Part shown: positions 21,020 through 30,794 of the stretch, one piece after another
Layout of the letters: every line of letters begins with the position of its first letter
How positions within the stretch are numbered: position 1 is the first letter of the stretch
Source of the DNA: Chrysophaeum taylorii
Taxonomy: Eukaryota; Sar; Pelagophyceae; Pelagomonadales; Pelagomonadaceae
Length of the DNA: 64,000 nt
Assembly (NCBI GenBank): GCA_029834535.1
Contig: JAQMWT010000232.1
Coordinates: 1 to 64,000, forward strand
Direction: 5' to 3'
The notes under the pieces: generated by a model
The model's database searches: none
What the model saw: only the letters and a program-made list of their open reading frames with translations
Told to the model about the DNA's origin: nothing
Translations under genes and position numbers: made by a program

Positions 21020-21090
21020 TGCAACAACTAATGGACAGCACTCCTCTCCCCACACACCCCCCCCCCCCTCTTAGCAGTCGACATTTAAAG
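21020..21090 (-). repeat. Dispersed short repeat, copy 2
   Basis: The reverse complement matches 7,098-7,165 over the AAATGTCGACTnCTAAGAGG core and the adjoining G-rich/GT tract. Weaker similarity continues for some tens of bases. Confidence 0.5.
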
Positions 21091-21299
21091 ACAGCACTCC
21101 TCACCTACGAGCTGCACTTGCTAGAGGAATCGTCAACCGCGAGGAGTCTGATAGTACATGCGACGTCCGTTTGAGAGACCTTGGACGACTTATTATTATT
21201 TAAAGAAAGAGAACTTTCTTTTTTCATCAAAAAACGCGAGGCCGCCACAGACGACAGGTCTCGAGAGCAAGCTGCTTTTTATTTGGTGGCGGCGGCAGC

Positions 21300-21348
21300 A
21301 TATCCTATCCTACCCTATCCTACCCTATCCTACCCTATCCTACCCTAC
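21300..21348. repeat. TACCCTATCC decamer array
   Basis: About four and a half perfect copies of TACCCTATCC. It resembles a telomere-type sequence but is not the TTAGGG repeat; it is most likely an interstitial microsatellite. Confidence 0.75.
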
Positions 21349-21534
21349 AATGAAGAGCAAGAAGGGTTCGGAAGAAGGCCGCCGCGATCGAGAGACTGAC
21401 TTGATGCCATTTTTTTTTTTGCCGCCGCCGTATCACTCGCGCGCGGGTGGTCAAAATACGATGATGATGATGATGATGCGGAGAAGTTTTTTCTTTATTC
21501 TTCCTCGACCGATTGACTTGCATCATCATCATCA

Positions 21535-24069
21535 TCATCTTCCGAAATGCCGCCGCCACGGCCAAAAGAACGTGCCGGCGCGAGGAGGGGGATCCTGATT
21601 CTGATTGGCGCGAGGGGGGTCGAGCCATCTCGGCATTCTAAAACCCTCGTTCTCGAGAAAACGCCGGAGCTCTGCGTCTGGTCTGTGGAAGTAGTACCTG
21701 AGAATCCCGAGCGTCATGGAGTCGACGCGCGTCGGCTCCCGCTTTTCTATGAGGGACTTGCTGACGGTGGAGACGATGCCGCCGACGCGCGGCTGGCTGC
21801 CGATGGGGTGGACCCCGCGGTTGTTCCTCGTGTTGTAAACATGTTCGGTCGAGAACTTGAAGGCGTGGAGGCCGAGGAAGTCGGAGAGGTCCCGCATCAG
21901 GGTTGCCGGCGAGTTTTGGAGGTCGTCAAAGTCGACGATCCAGAGGTTTCGCCGCGGATAAAACCCTAGCCAGCGCTTTAGATATCTCGCGTAGTAGCCG
22001 TGGAGCACGAAGGGGTTGACGTAGCAGTCGCCCGTTTCGAGCATCGTGAAGTGGCGAGCGTGGTCGGGGCACGACGAAAGCGTGGAATTGACGGCGGACG
22101 CGAGGTCATCCAAGGTTGGGGGCTTGTAGTCGGGGATTTCTGAGTCGAGGCGCGGGTCGGCGACGTTTAAGTGACGGTGAACGGTGCCGTCGGCGAGTTT
22201 GTTGTAGTAGGCCGAGACCGTACGGTCGGCGGGTTCGCGGAGGCTAACGACCAACTTCATATCTGGGACGAACCGCATCATGTTTTTGATGAGGCGAGGC
22301 GGGCCGACGAGGTAGTCTGGCGAGCTCTCGCCGTAGACGACCTCGTCCACGGGCGGCGGAAATGCTTTCAAATATTTGAAGATAAAGCCGCGGACGCCGA
22401 CGTCGATGGGTGGCTTGCGCGGCGAGCCCCAAAAATTGAGCTCCTTCTTCCACGGTAAACGCACCTTGGGGTGCTGGCCGAGGAAGTAATGGAGCGAGGT
22501 CGTGCCGGCTTTCTGGGCCCCGATGATTGTGTAGTGCGGGAGGCAGGCCGTGGTAGTCCAGTGGTAGACGGGGCGGCGGCACGACGGGATATGGGGGGTG
22601 CCGCCGCCCGCTTTCATGCGGTGGAAGGAGGCGTAGCGGCTCTGGAGCGTCGCGTAGGCATGTCTCGGAAAGCTCTTGAACCGCCAGTCGCCGTAGACCC
22701 GGACCCCGACGCTCCGGAAGCACTGGCCGAGCCAGCCGTCGCCGCCCGGGACCGTCGCCGAGATAATAGGAAAGTTGCCACAATTTTGGGCGAGCCCGAG
22801 GGCGGCGCGCGACATGGCGATGCCCGGCCCGCCGCCGAGCAGCGGGCCGCCCTCGTTCGAACGACGAGCGAACTTGCGGCCGACGGCGACGGGCTCGTCG
22901 GGGTTCGGAAAGGTCGAAATTGCTGCGATCAAGCGGTCTGCCTCGACGTACGTATCGTCGTCGACGAGCACCACCCAGTCGGCAGAAGTCGTGTTGAGGG
23001 AACGGACGACCTCCTTCACCTTGTGGCGGAGCCACGCGTTCCACTCGTCGGCCTTGGTGAGCGAGGCGTCGTAAAAAGTATCTTCGATTACGGGCCGCGG
23101 TGCGAGGCGAAGCCCCACCACGCTGTCATCGTTTACAAAAGCTGTGGCGACGTCGTCGCCCACGAAAAACGAGACGGCGCGACGCGCGCCCCACGTCGCC
23201 CGAATGTCTTTCACCGCGTCCGCCGCCCGGCTCTCGCGGACCAGCACGGCAAAGGTGACGCGGGGCGGGGGTCGGCGCTCGTATCTCCACCTCGCGCGCA
23301 ACGTCGGCCACAGCCGCGCGCTGGCCGCCAGGATCTCGTCGGGGTCGAGGGGGCCCCAAGTGACAGCGTTTTCTTCTTCGTCCCGGGCTCTATCGCTCGA
23401 TAGGAAGCGGTCGTTGGACGTGGGCCCGACGCCGTCGTCCCAGAGGGCGTTGGCCACCATGGCTGCCCCGAATTCGGCCGCCCGAAAGTCCGCGTCCTCG
23501 GTCGGCATCTGCGCTTGTAGCAGCGCGTCGAACCTTATCAAGATGCCGTGCTCGTGCGATACGTGCGGCAAAAAGCCCAAGTATGGCGACTGCGAGGCGT
23601 TGACGGTGCGTCCCGAGTACGCCCCGAACTCCTCGGGCCTCGTGTGGAGCAAGTACGCGAGCTTTTGGGGACGAACGAGCGTGTAGGCCTGGACTACGAT
23701 CACCCATCCGCGCCATTTTTCCGACTTCCACCGCGAAACGAGTTCTCGCACGTGGGAGAGGACTAGCGTCACGTCAACGACATTCTTGACGCGGACGTGC
23801 TGGACGGCGCGGAACTGGCACGCGCGGAACCCCTCGAGTCCACTCGTTTCGTTCTTTTCGGTCACGACCACGACGTGCAACCTTGGCACGAACCGCATCC
23901 AGGTGCACGCGGCCGCTCGGACGTGGGCTTTTTGGAATCCCTCGGCCACTACCGCGTAGATCACCCCGGGATGCTCGCGGGGCACGCCCCGCCGCACTCG
24001 CACCTTACCCGCGCTCGCAACCCACCAGAACAACAACAAGCGTGCGACGGCCGCGCCGCAAACTTTCAT
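21535..24069 (-). CDS. Bifunctional glycosyltransferase (GT31/Fringe-like) and sulfotransferase fusion
   Basis: From ATG 24069 the protein has 844 residues and starts with a signal or anchor (MKVCGAAVARLLLFWWVASA), pointing to the Golgi or ER lumen. Residues about 30-280 look like a first, degenerate Fringe-like unit (VIYAVVAEGFQKAHVRA). Residues about 285-490 are a second, complete unit with the metal-binding VDDDTY (Asp triplet near 369), GGPGIAMSRAAL and VPGGDGWLGQC. From about residue 510 a sulfotransferase follows: TIIGAQKAGTTSL (5'-phosphosulfate loop for PAPS), PWKKELNFWG, SLREPADRTVSAYYN (3'-phosphate motif) and VDFDDLQ. A single polypeptide could add a sugar and sulfate it, as in sulfated polysaccharide or mucilage assembly; donor and acceptor are unknown. 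The frame is intact. Upstream open sequence to 24,225 lacks a better start. Confidence 0.85.
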   Translation of the reverse strand: MKVCGAAVARLLLFWWVASAGKVRVRRGVPREHPGVIYAVVAEGFQKAHVRAAACTWMRFVPRLHVVVVTEKNETSGLEGFRACQFRAVQHVRVKNVVDVTLVLSHVRELVSRWKSEKWRGWVIVVQAYTLVRPQKLAYLLHTRPEEFGAYSGRTVNASQSPYLGFLPHVSHEHGILIRFDALLQAQMPTEDADFRAAEFGAAMVANALWDDGVGPTSNDRFLSSDRARDEEENAVTWGPLDPDEILAASARLWPTLRARWRYERRPPPRVTFAVLVRESRAADAVKDIRATWGARRAVSFFVGDDVATAFVNDDSVVGLRLAPRPVIEDTFYDASLTKADEWNAWLRHKVKEVVRSLNTTSADWVVLVDDDTYVEADRLIAAISTFPNPDEPVAVGRKFARRSNEGGPLLGGGPGIAMSRAALGLAQNCGNFPIISATVPGGDGWLGQCFRSVGVRVYGDWRFKSFPRHAYATLQSRYASFHRMKAGGGTPHIPSCRRPVYHWTTTACLPHYTIIGAQKAGTTSLHYFLGQHPKVRLPWKKELNFWGSPRKPPIDVGVRGFIFKYLKAFPPPVDEVVYGESSPDYLVGPPRLIKNMMRFVPDMKLVVSLREPADRTVSAYYNKLADGTVHRHLNVADPRLDSEIPDYKPPTLDDLASAVNSTLSSCPDHARHFTMLETGDCYVNPFVLHGYYARYLKRWLGFYPRRNLWIVDFDDLQNSPATLMRDLSDFLGLHAFKFSTEHVYNTRNNRGVHPIGSQPRVGGIVSTVSKSLIEKREPTRVDSMTLGILRYYFHRPDAELRRFLENEGFRMPRWLDPPRANQNQDPPPRAGTFFWPWRRHFGR

Positions 24070-26003
24070 TTTTAACGGTTCTGCAACTTCTTCGATCCTA
24101 ATGTACCCCCAATAGTAAAAAGGGCAAGCTCGGCCGAACACGCAATTATTAATGCCTTCGACGAGCTCAAGCGGCGGACGGCCGTGGCTCAAACACCACG
24201 CTAAAATAAGCTTCTTTATATTCAAGCATTTTCAGCCGTCGTCGTCCTGGATAGCGCTTTATTGCGTCGTGAGATGGTGCCCAGATCCGACTTTCCTGGC
24301 TATGCATGACGCCGCACATGCCCTTGATGCCCGCGTGTGGCGGCTACGTGGCACGGCAAATTCTTCGGTTTTGTCGTGAGGCGCTCCCTTGCAGTACTAC
24401 GCCCGCGATATCAAAGCTAGCGGCGAGGAGCTCCGCCTGGACGAGTGCTTGGCGTTCTGTCCTCCGGTGGGGTGGGCGCGGGTCTCCTTAAATACCCCGA
24501 CCATCAACACCAGCTGCGGGACTCGCACCCTTGCCATCTTTCCGCGCGTGGACTACCTCGAACGGCATTGCTACCGAGCTAATGCCTCAAGACGACGACG
24601 ACGACGACGTCGTTCTTCTCAACTTTTGGTCGTCGCGGCACTCGGAGCCGAGCCGCTTCAGTTTTTTGGCGACATAGTCATCCAACGTCGCCGCCGTCTC
24701 CCGGCAAGAAATTGGGGTGGCGGTGTGCGCTCCTGCGCCGACCTCGGCTTCTTTGTTGGCAGGGCGTCAACCTCTGCAACCCATCGGGCGCCGTCGACGT
24801 CCTTGGATACCTACCTACCTACCTACCTGGGTGCCGAATCCTTTCGAGTTGCGCTGTCGGCACCAGCTTCTCGTCTCCGGGTGTCGCCTGGCACTCGAGA
24901 ATGCATGGAATGGGCTTCGCGCTGATCTTCGCATGATGCTGGGTTCCCCCCCGCCGCCAACGTCCAACTTGTTCTCTCGACCTCGAGTTTGTCTCCTCCG
25001 TGGGTGTCCTCGTAGACCCCTAAGCTTCGACTGACTTCGTGGCGCGAAGCGTCTCCGGCCACTGCGCACCGGCGACTGTTGGCCACCCTTCCGATCAACG
25101 ATGCTCGTCGGGGCGTCCGAAGCCGCTTCGCCCGTAAAAATTTTCGATGCCCAACTGCCTAGATATTTATTATGCGCCCAATACGTTGGTTATCCTTGTC
25201 CGGCTTTTGCACGGGTGGGCACCGACTCTATTCTCGCGGGAAGTTCCTCTTCACCCTCGTCGAATACCTTTTACCCATGATCCTCACTTTGGCATATCCG
25301 TCCTATCAGAGGTAGGTAATCCGCATCTTTGCTGACGTTGTTTGTCGCCCTGTTACCGTCCGCTCGCGGCGCCTCTACGGCCGGTATCAAGGCAGCAACG
25401 CGACGTCGTGCCCGATATCTTCGTCGCGCAGCAAGGCTACGACGTCAAGACGCTCCGCTGGGGCATCCCAGCGTGGCTGTCTCAACCTCCCCCCGTCGTC
25501 GTCGATGCGCGTCGCCTACGTTCCAGCGCGCTCGCATCATCGCCCAGCCTCCCATCGTCCGGGAGATCTCCCGGGCCCCGTCGAGCAGCGGCAGCTAAGC
25601 GCGTCTTGGCGGCGCCTTCGGTGAGTGACGCCGTATGCCACGCCAGAATCTGCGCCGCGCGGACGTCGGTTTGGATGCGCGCGAGTTCGCCGCATTTAGT
25701 ACCCAAGTTTCCAGTAGGAAGGAATAGCCCCGGCAGCCACGCTGCGGCCGCAGCCACCGACCGCTGCGAATTCGGGCAGAACCAAGGCAGGCCGCCCGCT
25801 CCCTGCAGCACGGCACACTCTGTCGCAGATAGGTACTACGCCCGGCGGCGAGGCGGGGATTTGAAGAGAGGGCCTCGCGCATCATCTCACTCGGGGAGGT
25901 TATTAGTTGTTCGGCTTTCTCTTGTACAGACAGCCACCCACCGAAGGAGCCTCCGATAGATAAGACCCTTATATAACCCCCCACTAGCTTCCCAAAAAAA
26001 CCC
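24070..26003. other. Gene-poor stretch with unassigned ORFs
   Basis: Plus-strand frames of 60-200 codons occur (for example 24,389-24,925 and 25,342-25,959), but they are Arg/Ser/Pro-rich and match no family I know. A CTAC tetranucleotide run lies at 24,811-24,829 and an ACG/GAC trinucleotide run near 24,591-24,610. I see no convincing gene. Confidence 0.45.
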
Positions 26004-27038
26004 CTAAATGTCGAGGTCGAGTCCGAGGTGCTCTTCGAGGCCGAGGGCAATGTTGAGATTTTGGACCGCGGCCGCCGAGGCCCCCTTGCCGAGGTTGTCG
26101 AGGCGCGCCGAGAGGACGGCCGTTTTGTGGTGGTCGTTTTTGAAAACGAAGAGCTCGAGGTTGTTCGAACCGTTGAGCCTCGTTGGCTCGAGGAAAGTGC
26201 CGCGCTCGAGGAAGGGTTCGACGTTGTCGGGATCCACGACAGTCACAAAGGGTTCGTCGCGGTAGTGGGCGTCGAGAGCCGCGTAGAGGCGATCACCCCC
26301 GTCCACGTGAAGCATGATGGAGACGACCATACCCGCGTAGTAGTGACCGACCGACGGAAGGAAGAGAGGCGGCGTCTCTAGTCGCGAGTGCTTTGCCATC
26401 TCGGGGAGGTGTTTGTGCGACAGGCCGAGGCCGTAGGCGCCCCAGGGTTCGGCGCCTGGGGATTCGTGGATCTCGACGAGGGCCTTGCCGCCGCCCGAGT
26501 ACCCCGAGACTGCCGAGCAGGCCAACCTCGCGTCGCGTCGCAAGAGCCCCGCGTCTACGAGGGGTCTCGCGAGCGCAATAAACCCCGTCGCGTAGCAGCC
26601 CGGGTTGGCGATTCGCGACGATTCGCGGATGCGGTCGCGCTGCCCTCGACACATTTCTGGAAATCCGTAGACCCAATCGTCGTCGCACCGGCGAGCCGTC
26701 GACGCGTCGACGATCTTGACCGGGTTCCCCGGCGCCACAAGGCCCACGGCCTCGCGCGCGGCCTCGTCGGGCAGGCACAACACCACGGCGTCCACCGAGT
26801 TGATCACCTCGGCGCGCTTTTTCGGGTCCTTTCGGTCAGACCCAAGCAGCGACACCACCTCCACCTCGTCGTGCCTGGCGAGCCGCTCGCGCACCTGGAG
26901 ACCCGTCGTCCCGGCCTCGCCGTCGATGAACACGCGCTTCGCCTGCAGTCTGCTGCTGCTGCTGCTGCTGCTGCTGCGTCCCCGAGTCGTCGTCCACGCA
27001 TCCGCTGCTGCTGCGATCACTACCACCACCAACAACAT
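26004..27038 (-). CDS. argC: N-acetyl-gamma-glutamyl-phosphate reductase, plastid-type leader
   Basis: A 344-residue protein from ATG 27038. It catalyses the NADPH-dependent third step of arginine/ornithine synthesis. The leader MLLVVVVIAAAADAWTTTRG has a signal peptide with an ADA-W site, as in secondary plastid targeting. The mature part begins KRVFIDGEAGTTGLQVRERL (nucleotide-binding loop of the short ArgC type 2). The catalytic Cys lies in IANPGCYATGFIAL, and SAVSGYSGGGK and GLSHKHLPEM follow. Length and motifs fit an intact enzyme. The open frame continues upstream to 27,254 but that part overlaps the divergent gene, so 27,038 is chosen. It is head-to-head with the desulfurase-TtcA fusion, with 40 bp between the start codons. 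Confidence 0.9.
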   Translation of the reverse strand: MLLVVVVIAAAADAWTTTRGRSSSSSSSSRLQAKRVFIDGEAGTTGLQVRERLARHDEVEVVSLLGSDRKDPKKRAEVINSVDAVVLCLPDEAAREAVGLVAPGNPVKIVDASTARRCDDDWVYGFPEMCRGQRDRIRESSRIANPGCYATGFIALARPLVDAGLLRRDARLACSAVSGYSGGGKALVEIHESPGAEPWGAYGLGLSHKHLPEMAKHSRLETPPLFLPSVGHYYAGMVVSIMLHVDGGDRLYAALDAHYRDEPFVTVVDPDNVEPFLERGTFLEPTRLNGSNNLELFVFKNDHHKTAVLSARLDNLGKGASAAAVQNLNIALGLEEHLGLDLDI

Positions 27039-27078
27039 CTTCCAGCAAGCACCAGCAGGGTAATTAAGAACTAGTAAG

Positions 27079-29820
27079 ATGGAGGAGGAGGAGATGGTGC
27101 TGCTGTCTGAGCAGATTGGGCGGCTCGGAGCGCTGTCGACGCCCTTCGGTGCGAGGCCTCTGGTGTACTGCGACTGGACCGCCTCGGGGCGAGGCCTCAG
27201 GAGCGTCGAGGCGGTGGTGGCGTCGGTGCTGCCGACGTACGGCAACACGCACACCTCGAACTCGGCCTGCGGGGTCCAGTCGAGCAGCTTCGTCGCCGAG
27301 GCGCGGAAGGCCGTGGGCGAGTTCGTGGGCGCGCGGACGACCGGAAAGGCTGCGGTCGACGTCGTGCTTTTCGCCGCGAATGCGACGGCCGCGTGTTGCC
27401 AGCTCGTCTCGACGCTCGGAATCGGCGAGGGGTGGTTGGTCGTGTCGTCGCCCTACGAACACCACTCGAATCTGCTTCCGTGGCGCGAGGCGGGGGCTGA
27501 TGTGGTGGTGATCGACGAAGCCCCCGGCGGGGGGGTGGACCTCTCGCACCTCGAGCGGGTTCTCTCTCGAAGGTCGAGCGGCAGAAGTACGGTCGGCGCG
27601 TTTTGCGCCGCGTCGAACTGCACGGGTCGACGCGTCGACGTCGAGGCCGTCACGAGGGTGTTGCGGTCGTTCGGGGCGTTGAGCTGCTGGGACTTCGCGA
27701 CCCTCGCCCCGCACCATCCCCCCGTAATGAACGGGGTCGAGCCCCTGGACGCCGTCTTCTTCAGCTGCCACAAGTTTCTGGGCGGTCCCGGGGCCGCGGG
27801 CGTCCTCGTTGTTAAGAAGGCTCTCCTCGATCCAGCGCGGCCGCCCGCGCGGCCCGGCGGAGGGACGGTGTTTTTCGCCACGAAAACTACCCACCGCTTT
27901 CTCTCGAATCGCGTCGAAAGGGAGCAGGGCGGAACGCCGGACGTGTTGGGGATCGCGCGCGCGGGCGTCGTCGCGCGCCTCGCTCTTACGAAACGATTCG
28001 AATCCCGACGCCTCGCGTTCGATATGATGATGCCGGCGACCGTCCTTCTGGGGACGGGAGATCTGCCGATCTACCCGTTGATGGTGCGGTGCGGGCCGCG
28101 GTTCCTCCACTTCAACTTCGCGTGCCAGCTCCTGAACGACTTGTTCGGAATTCAGGCTCGCGGCGGATGCCAGTGCGCGGGGCCGTACGCCCACCGTCTC
28201 CTCGGTATCGACGACGACGCCTCGTCCCTGATCGAGCACGCGCTCCTCGAGCACAAGGGCTCGGAAGTGCTGAGGCCGGGCTTCGTCCGGATTTCGATGG
28301 CCTCGGTCGCCCACAACTCCTCGGCCGAAGCCCGGTACGTCGAGAGGGCTTGGGCTTTGGTCTCCGCCTTTGGCTGGCGTCTCCTGCCGTCGTATCGCCT
28401 CGACGCCCGCAGCGGGGAGTGGCGCCACAGCTCGCGCGTCTCCAAGCCCCTGGGCGACGACCGCCGCTGGCTCGCCGAGCCCCGCGGTTTGGCGGATCGC
28501 GCGGCTCCGTCGTTCGACGCTCTCCTGGCCGAGGCCGAGCGCCTCTTGACTTCGGACGACGCGCCGACCGTCAACGACCTCGTCGCGTCCCCGCTCGACG
28601 ACGCCCTCGAGCCGCTCCGGTGGTTTGTCACGCCGGCCGAGGCCTCGAGGCGCATGAAGACGACGAGGACTAAGGAGTGGCCGGCGGAAGAACCGCTCGA
28701 GGGTCCGATCCGATTGTCCGATCCTCGCCCCTGGACGATATCCGACGAAGCTCGATCTAGGCTTCGAAGCGGCTCTTCACCCGAAGAAGAAGCGCGACGA
28801 GCCAAAAAACCTCTTCGCGGCCGCAGAGGCGTCGCGACGACGACGACGACGGCGACGACAAAAAAAATAGCGGGAGATGAAGAAGAACCGTTGGTGGTGG
28901 TGGAAAAAAAAGACCCTGCGACCCGGCCGCCCAAGCGACTCCTCAAGGCCGTCGGCGAAGCGATCCGGGACTGGGACCTCATCGCCGACGGCGATCGCGT
29001 GCTCCTAGGCCTCTCGGGCGGCAAGGACTCGCTCAGCCTCCTCCACGTGCTCCTCCACCTCCAAAGGGTCGCCCCCGTGCGATTCGAGCTCGCGTGCGCG
29101 ACCGTCGACCCCTTGACCTCGTCCTTCGACCCCTCGCCCCTCATCCCCTACGTCGAGGGCCTCGGGGTGCGGTACTTCTACCTTCGAGACCCCATCGTCG
29201 ACGCGGCCGCCGACGTCGAGCCCGCCTCCCTCTGCGCCTACTGCGCGCGCATGAAGCGCGGCGCTTTGTACTCTTGCGCGAACCGCGAGAGCTTCAACAA
29301 GCTCGCCCTCGCCCACCACCTCGACGACCTCGCCGAGTCCTTCGTTATGACCGCCCTCCACAACGGCGGCCTCCGGGCGATGCGCGCCAAGTACGAGGCC
29401 GACCGCGGCGTCACCGTCATCCGTCCCCTCGTCTACGCGCGCGAACACATGACCGCCGCGTTTGCCAAAGCCGCGCGCCTCCCAGTCGTCAACGAAAACT
29501 GTCCCGCCTGCTTCGAAGAGCCCAAAGAGCGCGCCCGGGTTAAAAAACTCCTCGCCAAGGAAGAGGCCCTCTTCCCCAACATCTACAGCTCTCTCCGTGC
29601 CTGCCTCGAACCCCTCATGGACGACGGCGTCGCCGCCGCCATCAAACGTTTTTCCGACGCAAAAAAACGGACTCCCCGCGCGAGGGAGGTCCACACAGAC
29701 CTCCTCTCCTCCTTCTCCGACGACCAGCTCCGCGCCGAGCTGGCAGAACGCCGCCGCGCTTCCTCGAAAGACCCTTCTTCTTCTTCTTCTTCTTTTGTGA
29801 GGTGTTCTTCGAATACTTAG
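27079..29820 (+). CDS. Fusion of a class V aminotransferase (cysteine-desulfurase-like) with TtcA-type tRNA thiolase
   Basis: A 913-residue single-exon protein. Residues about 1-440 are a fold-type I PLP enzyme of aminotransferase class V: YCDWTASGRGL, SPYEHHSNLLPWREAGA, AASNCTGRRVDVE, and the PLP lysine at 232 in FFSCHKFLGGPGAAG. A Cys-rich RGGCQCAGPYAHRLLG loop (Cys 364 and 366) may carry persulfide. After a low-complexity linker, residues about 615-850 are a TtcA-family ATP pyrophosphatase: LLGLSGGKDSLSLLHVLL (PP-loop, 645-651), SLCAYCARMKRGAL (CxxC, 719/722) and NENCPACFEEP, which together fit the three cysteines of a 4Fe-4S site. TtcA 2-thiolates cytidine 32 in tRNA and normally takes sulfur from a separate desulfurase; here donor and acceptor are joined. 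No clear organelle leader is present. Desulfurase activity is inferred; the first half could instead be another lyase. Confidence 0.85.
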   Translation: MEEEEMVLLSEQIGRLGALSTPFGARPLVYCDWTASGRGLRSVEAVVASVLPTYGNTHTSNSACGVQSSSFVAEARKAVGEFVGARTTGKAAVDVVLFAANATAACCQLVSTLGIGEGWLVVSSPYEHHSNLLPWREAGADVVVIDEAPGGGVDLSHLERVLSRRSSGRSTVGAFCAASNCTGRRVDVEAVTRVLRSFGALSCWDFATLAPHHPPVMNGVEPLDAVFFSCHKFLGGPGAAGVLVVKKALLDPARPPARPGGGTVFFATKTTHRFLSNRVEREQGGTPDVLGIARAGVVARLALTKRFESRRLAFDMMMPATVLLGTGDLPIYPLMVRCGPRFLHFNFACQLLNDLFGIQARGGCQCAGPYAHRLLGIDDDASSLIEHALLEHKGSEVLRPGFVRISMASVAHNSSAEARYVERAWALVSAFGWRLLPSYRLDARSGEWRHSSRVSKPLGDDRRWLAEPRGLADRAAPSFDALLAEAERLLTSDDAPTVNDLVASPLDDALEPLRWFVTPAEASRRMKTTRTKEWPAEEPLEGPIRLSDPRPWTISDEARSRLRSGSSPEEEARRAKKPLRGRRGVATTTTTATTKKIAGDEEEPLVVVEKKDPATRPPKRLLKAVGEAIRDWDLIADGDRVLLGLSGGKDSLSLLHVLLHLQRVAPVRFELACATVDPLTSSFDPSPLIPYVEGLGVRYFYLRDPIVDAAADVEPASLCAYCARMKRGALYSCANRESFNKLALAHHLDDLAESFVMTALHNGGLRAMRAKYEADRGVTVIRPLVYAREHMTAAFAKAARLPVVNENCPACFEEPKERARVKKLLAKEEALFPNIYSSLRACLEPLMDDGVAAAIKRFSDAKKRTPRAREVHTDLLSSFSDDQLRAELAERRRASSKDPSSSSSSFVRCSSNT

Positions 29821-30794
29821 GAGGATTCGTTCCTTCGTGGTCGGTGTCAACGCGTGTGTATTCCAGATAGTTGATTTTAATTTCGTCGCCCTTGCGTGCT
29901 GCTGCTGCTGCAACCTCGAGGAGTGGCTCACGCGGCCACACCACGTTGGATTGTCAGCGCGTAATAGGCACCGATCTCTAAACTAGAATTGCTGAGACGA
30001 CCTGGAGGGGGGGTTATCAATTATCAAGTAGACGTGCTTGCTGCTGACGCCGAAGAGTGAGTGCGAAACGAGTGGTGATGGCAACGTACGTACGTACTCG
30101 AGTGCCAACACCACAGATGCTCGCCTTTGACGACCGACCCCGCTTACTACTCTTTTGGCTGCGTGAGGCTCGAGGCGAGGCGAGGCTCTTCATCAATCGA
30201 TCTTGGCTGAGAAGCGAGAAGTCCAAATGATGCGCTCGGCTCGGCTCGGCTCGGCTCGGCTCGGCTCGGCTCGGCTCGGCTCGGCTCGGCTCGGCTCGGC
30301 TCGGCTCGGCTCGGCTCGGCTCTTCATCAATCGATATTGCCTGAGAAGCGAGAAGTCCAAATGATGAATTAGAAGGGGGCACACTCCTCGCTTTATTTCG
30401 CGACACAAAAAACGCCACGTGTGCGTCGCAAGATGATTGGTGCGCAACAAGCACACTGCGCTCGCACGAAACTCTTCTCATGCGTCTCGGAGAACGCCGC
30501 GCGCGGTTTCCTTCCTTCGTTCAGGAGAACGGGCGTCGCGAGTTGTGAAGAGCACCAAGTTCACTTCATCTTGCGAGAGTGTCTACATTTCCATCGCGTC
30601 ATAGATTTCCCCGCGAGACGAGACGAGACGAGACGAGACGAGACGAGACGAGACGAAACTACTAATCTGCGACGGAGGAGGCGGCTTTCTCTCCCGGATC
30701 CTCGTTTCTTGAAGAAGAAGAAGAAGAAGAAGAAGAAGAAGAATTTGATGGTCGTCGTCGATATTACCTAAAAGTACTAGAAGGAAAAAGAAAG
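29821..30794. other. Intergenic with microsatellites
   Basis: No gene. It contains a CGGCT pentamer array with flanking direct repeats, an AGACG pentamer array at 30,614-30,657 (about eight units) and a GAA run at 30,710-30,742 next to the 3' end of the NSF gene. Confidence 0.6.
30186..30365. repeat. CGGCT pentamer array flanked by a 45-bp direct repeat
   Basis: About 17 copies of CGGCT span about 30,234-30,322. On each side lies a near-identical 45-bp segment (starting CTCTTCATCAATCGAT and ending CCAAATGAT; 30,186-30,231 and 30,320-30,365) differing at two or three positions. This looks like a local duplication with expansion at the junction. Confidence 0.75.

Larger units (their letters stand above)
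20928..21534. other. Intergenic with dispersed repeat copy and a pentamer/decamer array
   Basis: No gene. It holds copy 2 of the dispersed short repeat (about 21,020-21,090) and the TACCCTATCC array (21,300-21,348). A T run lies at 21,411-21,420 and short GAT/CAT trinucleotide runs lie at 21,462-21,478 and 21,520-21,539. Confidence 0.6.

Noticed and set aside
21300-21348. Telomere or telomere-derived array
   Set aside because: The unit TACCCTATCC is not the TTAGGG-type repeat and is short and internal.
22471-23403. 310-codon antisense frame over the glycosyltransferase part
   Set aside because: Shadow of the minus-strand gene; no motif of its own.
27064-28428. 454-codon antisense frame over the desulfurase-TtcA fusion
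   Set aside because: No family resemblance; the opposite strand carries conserved catalytic motifs.
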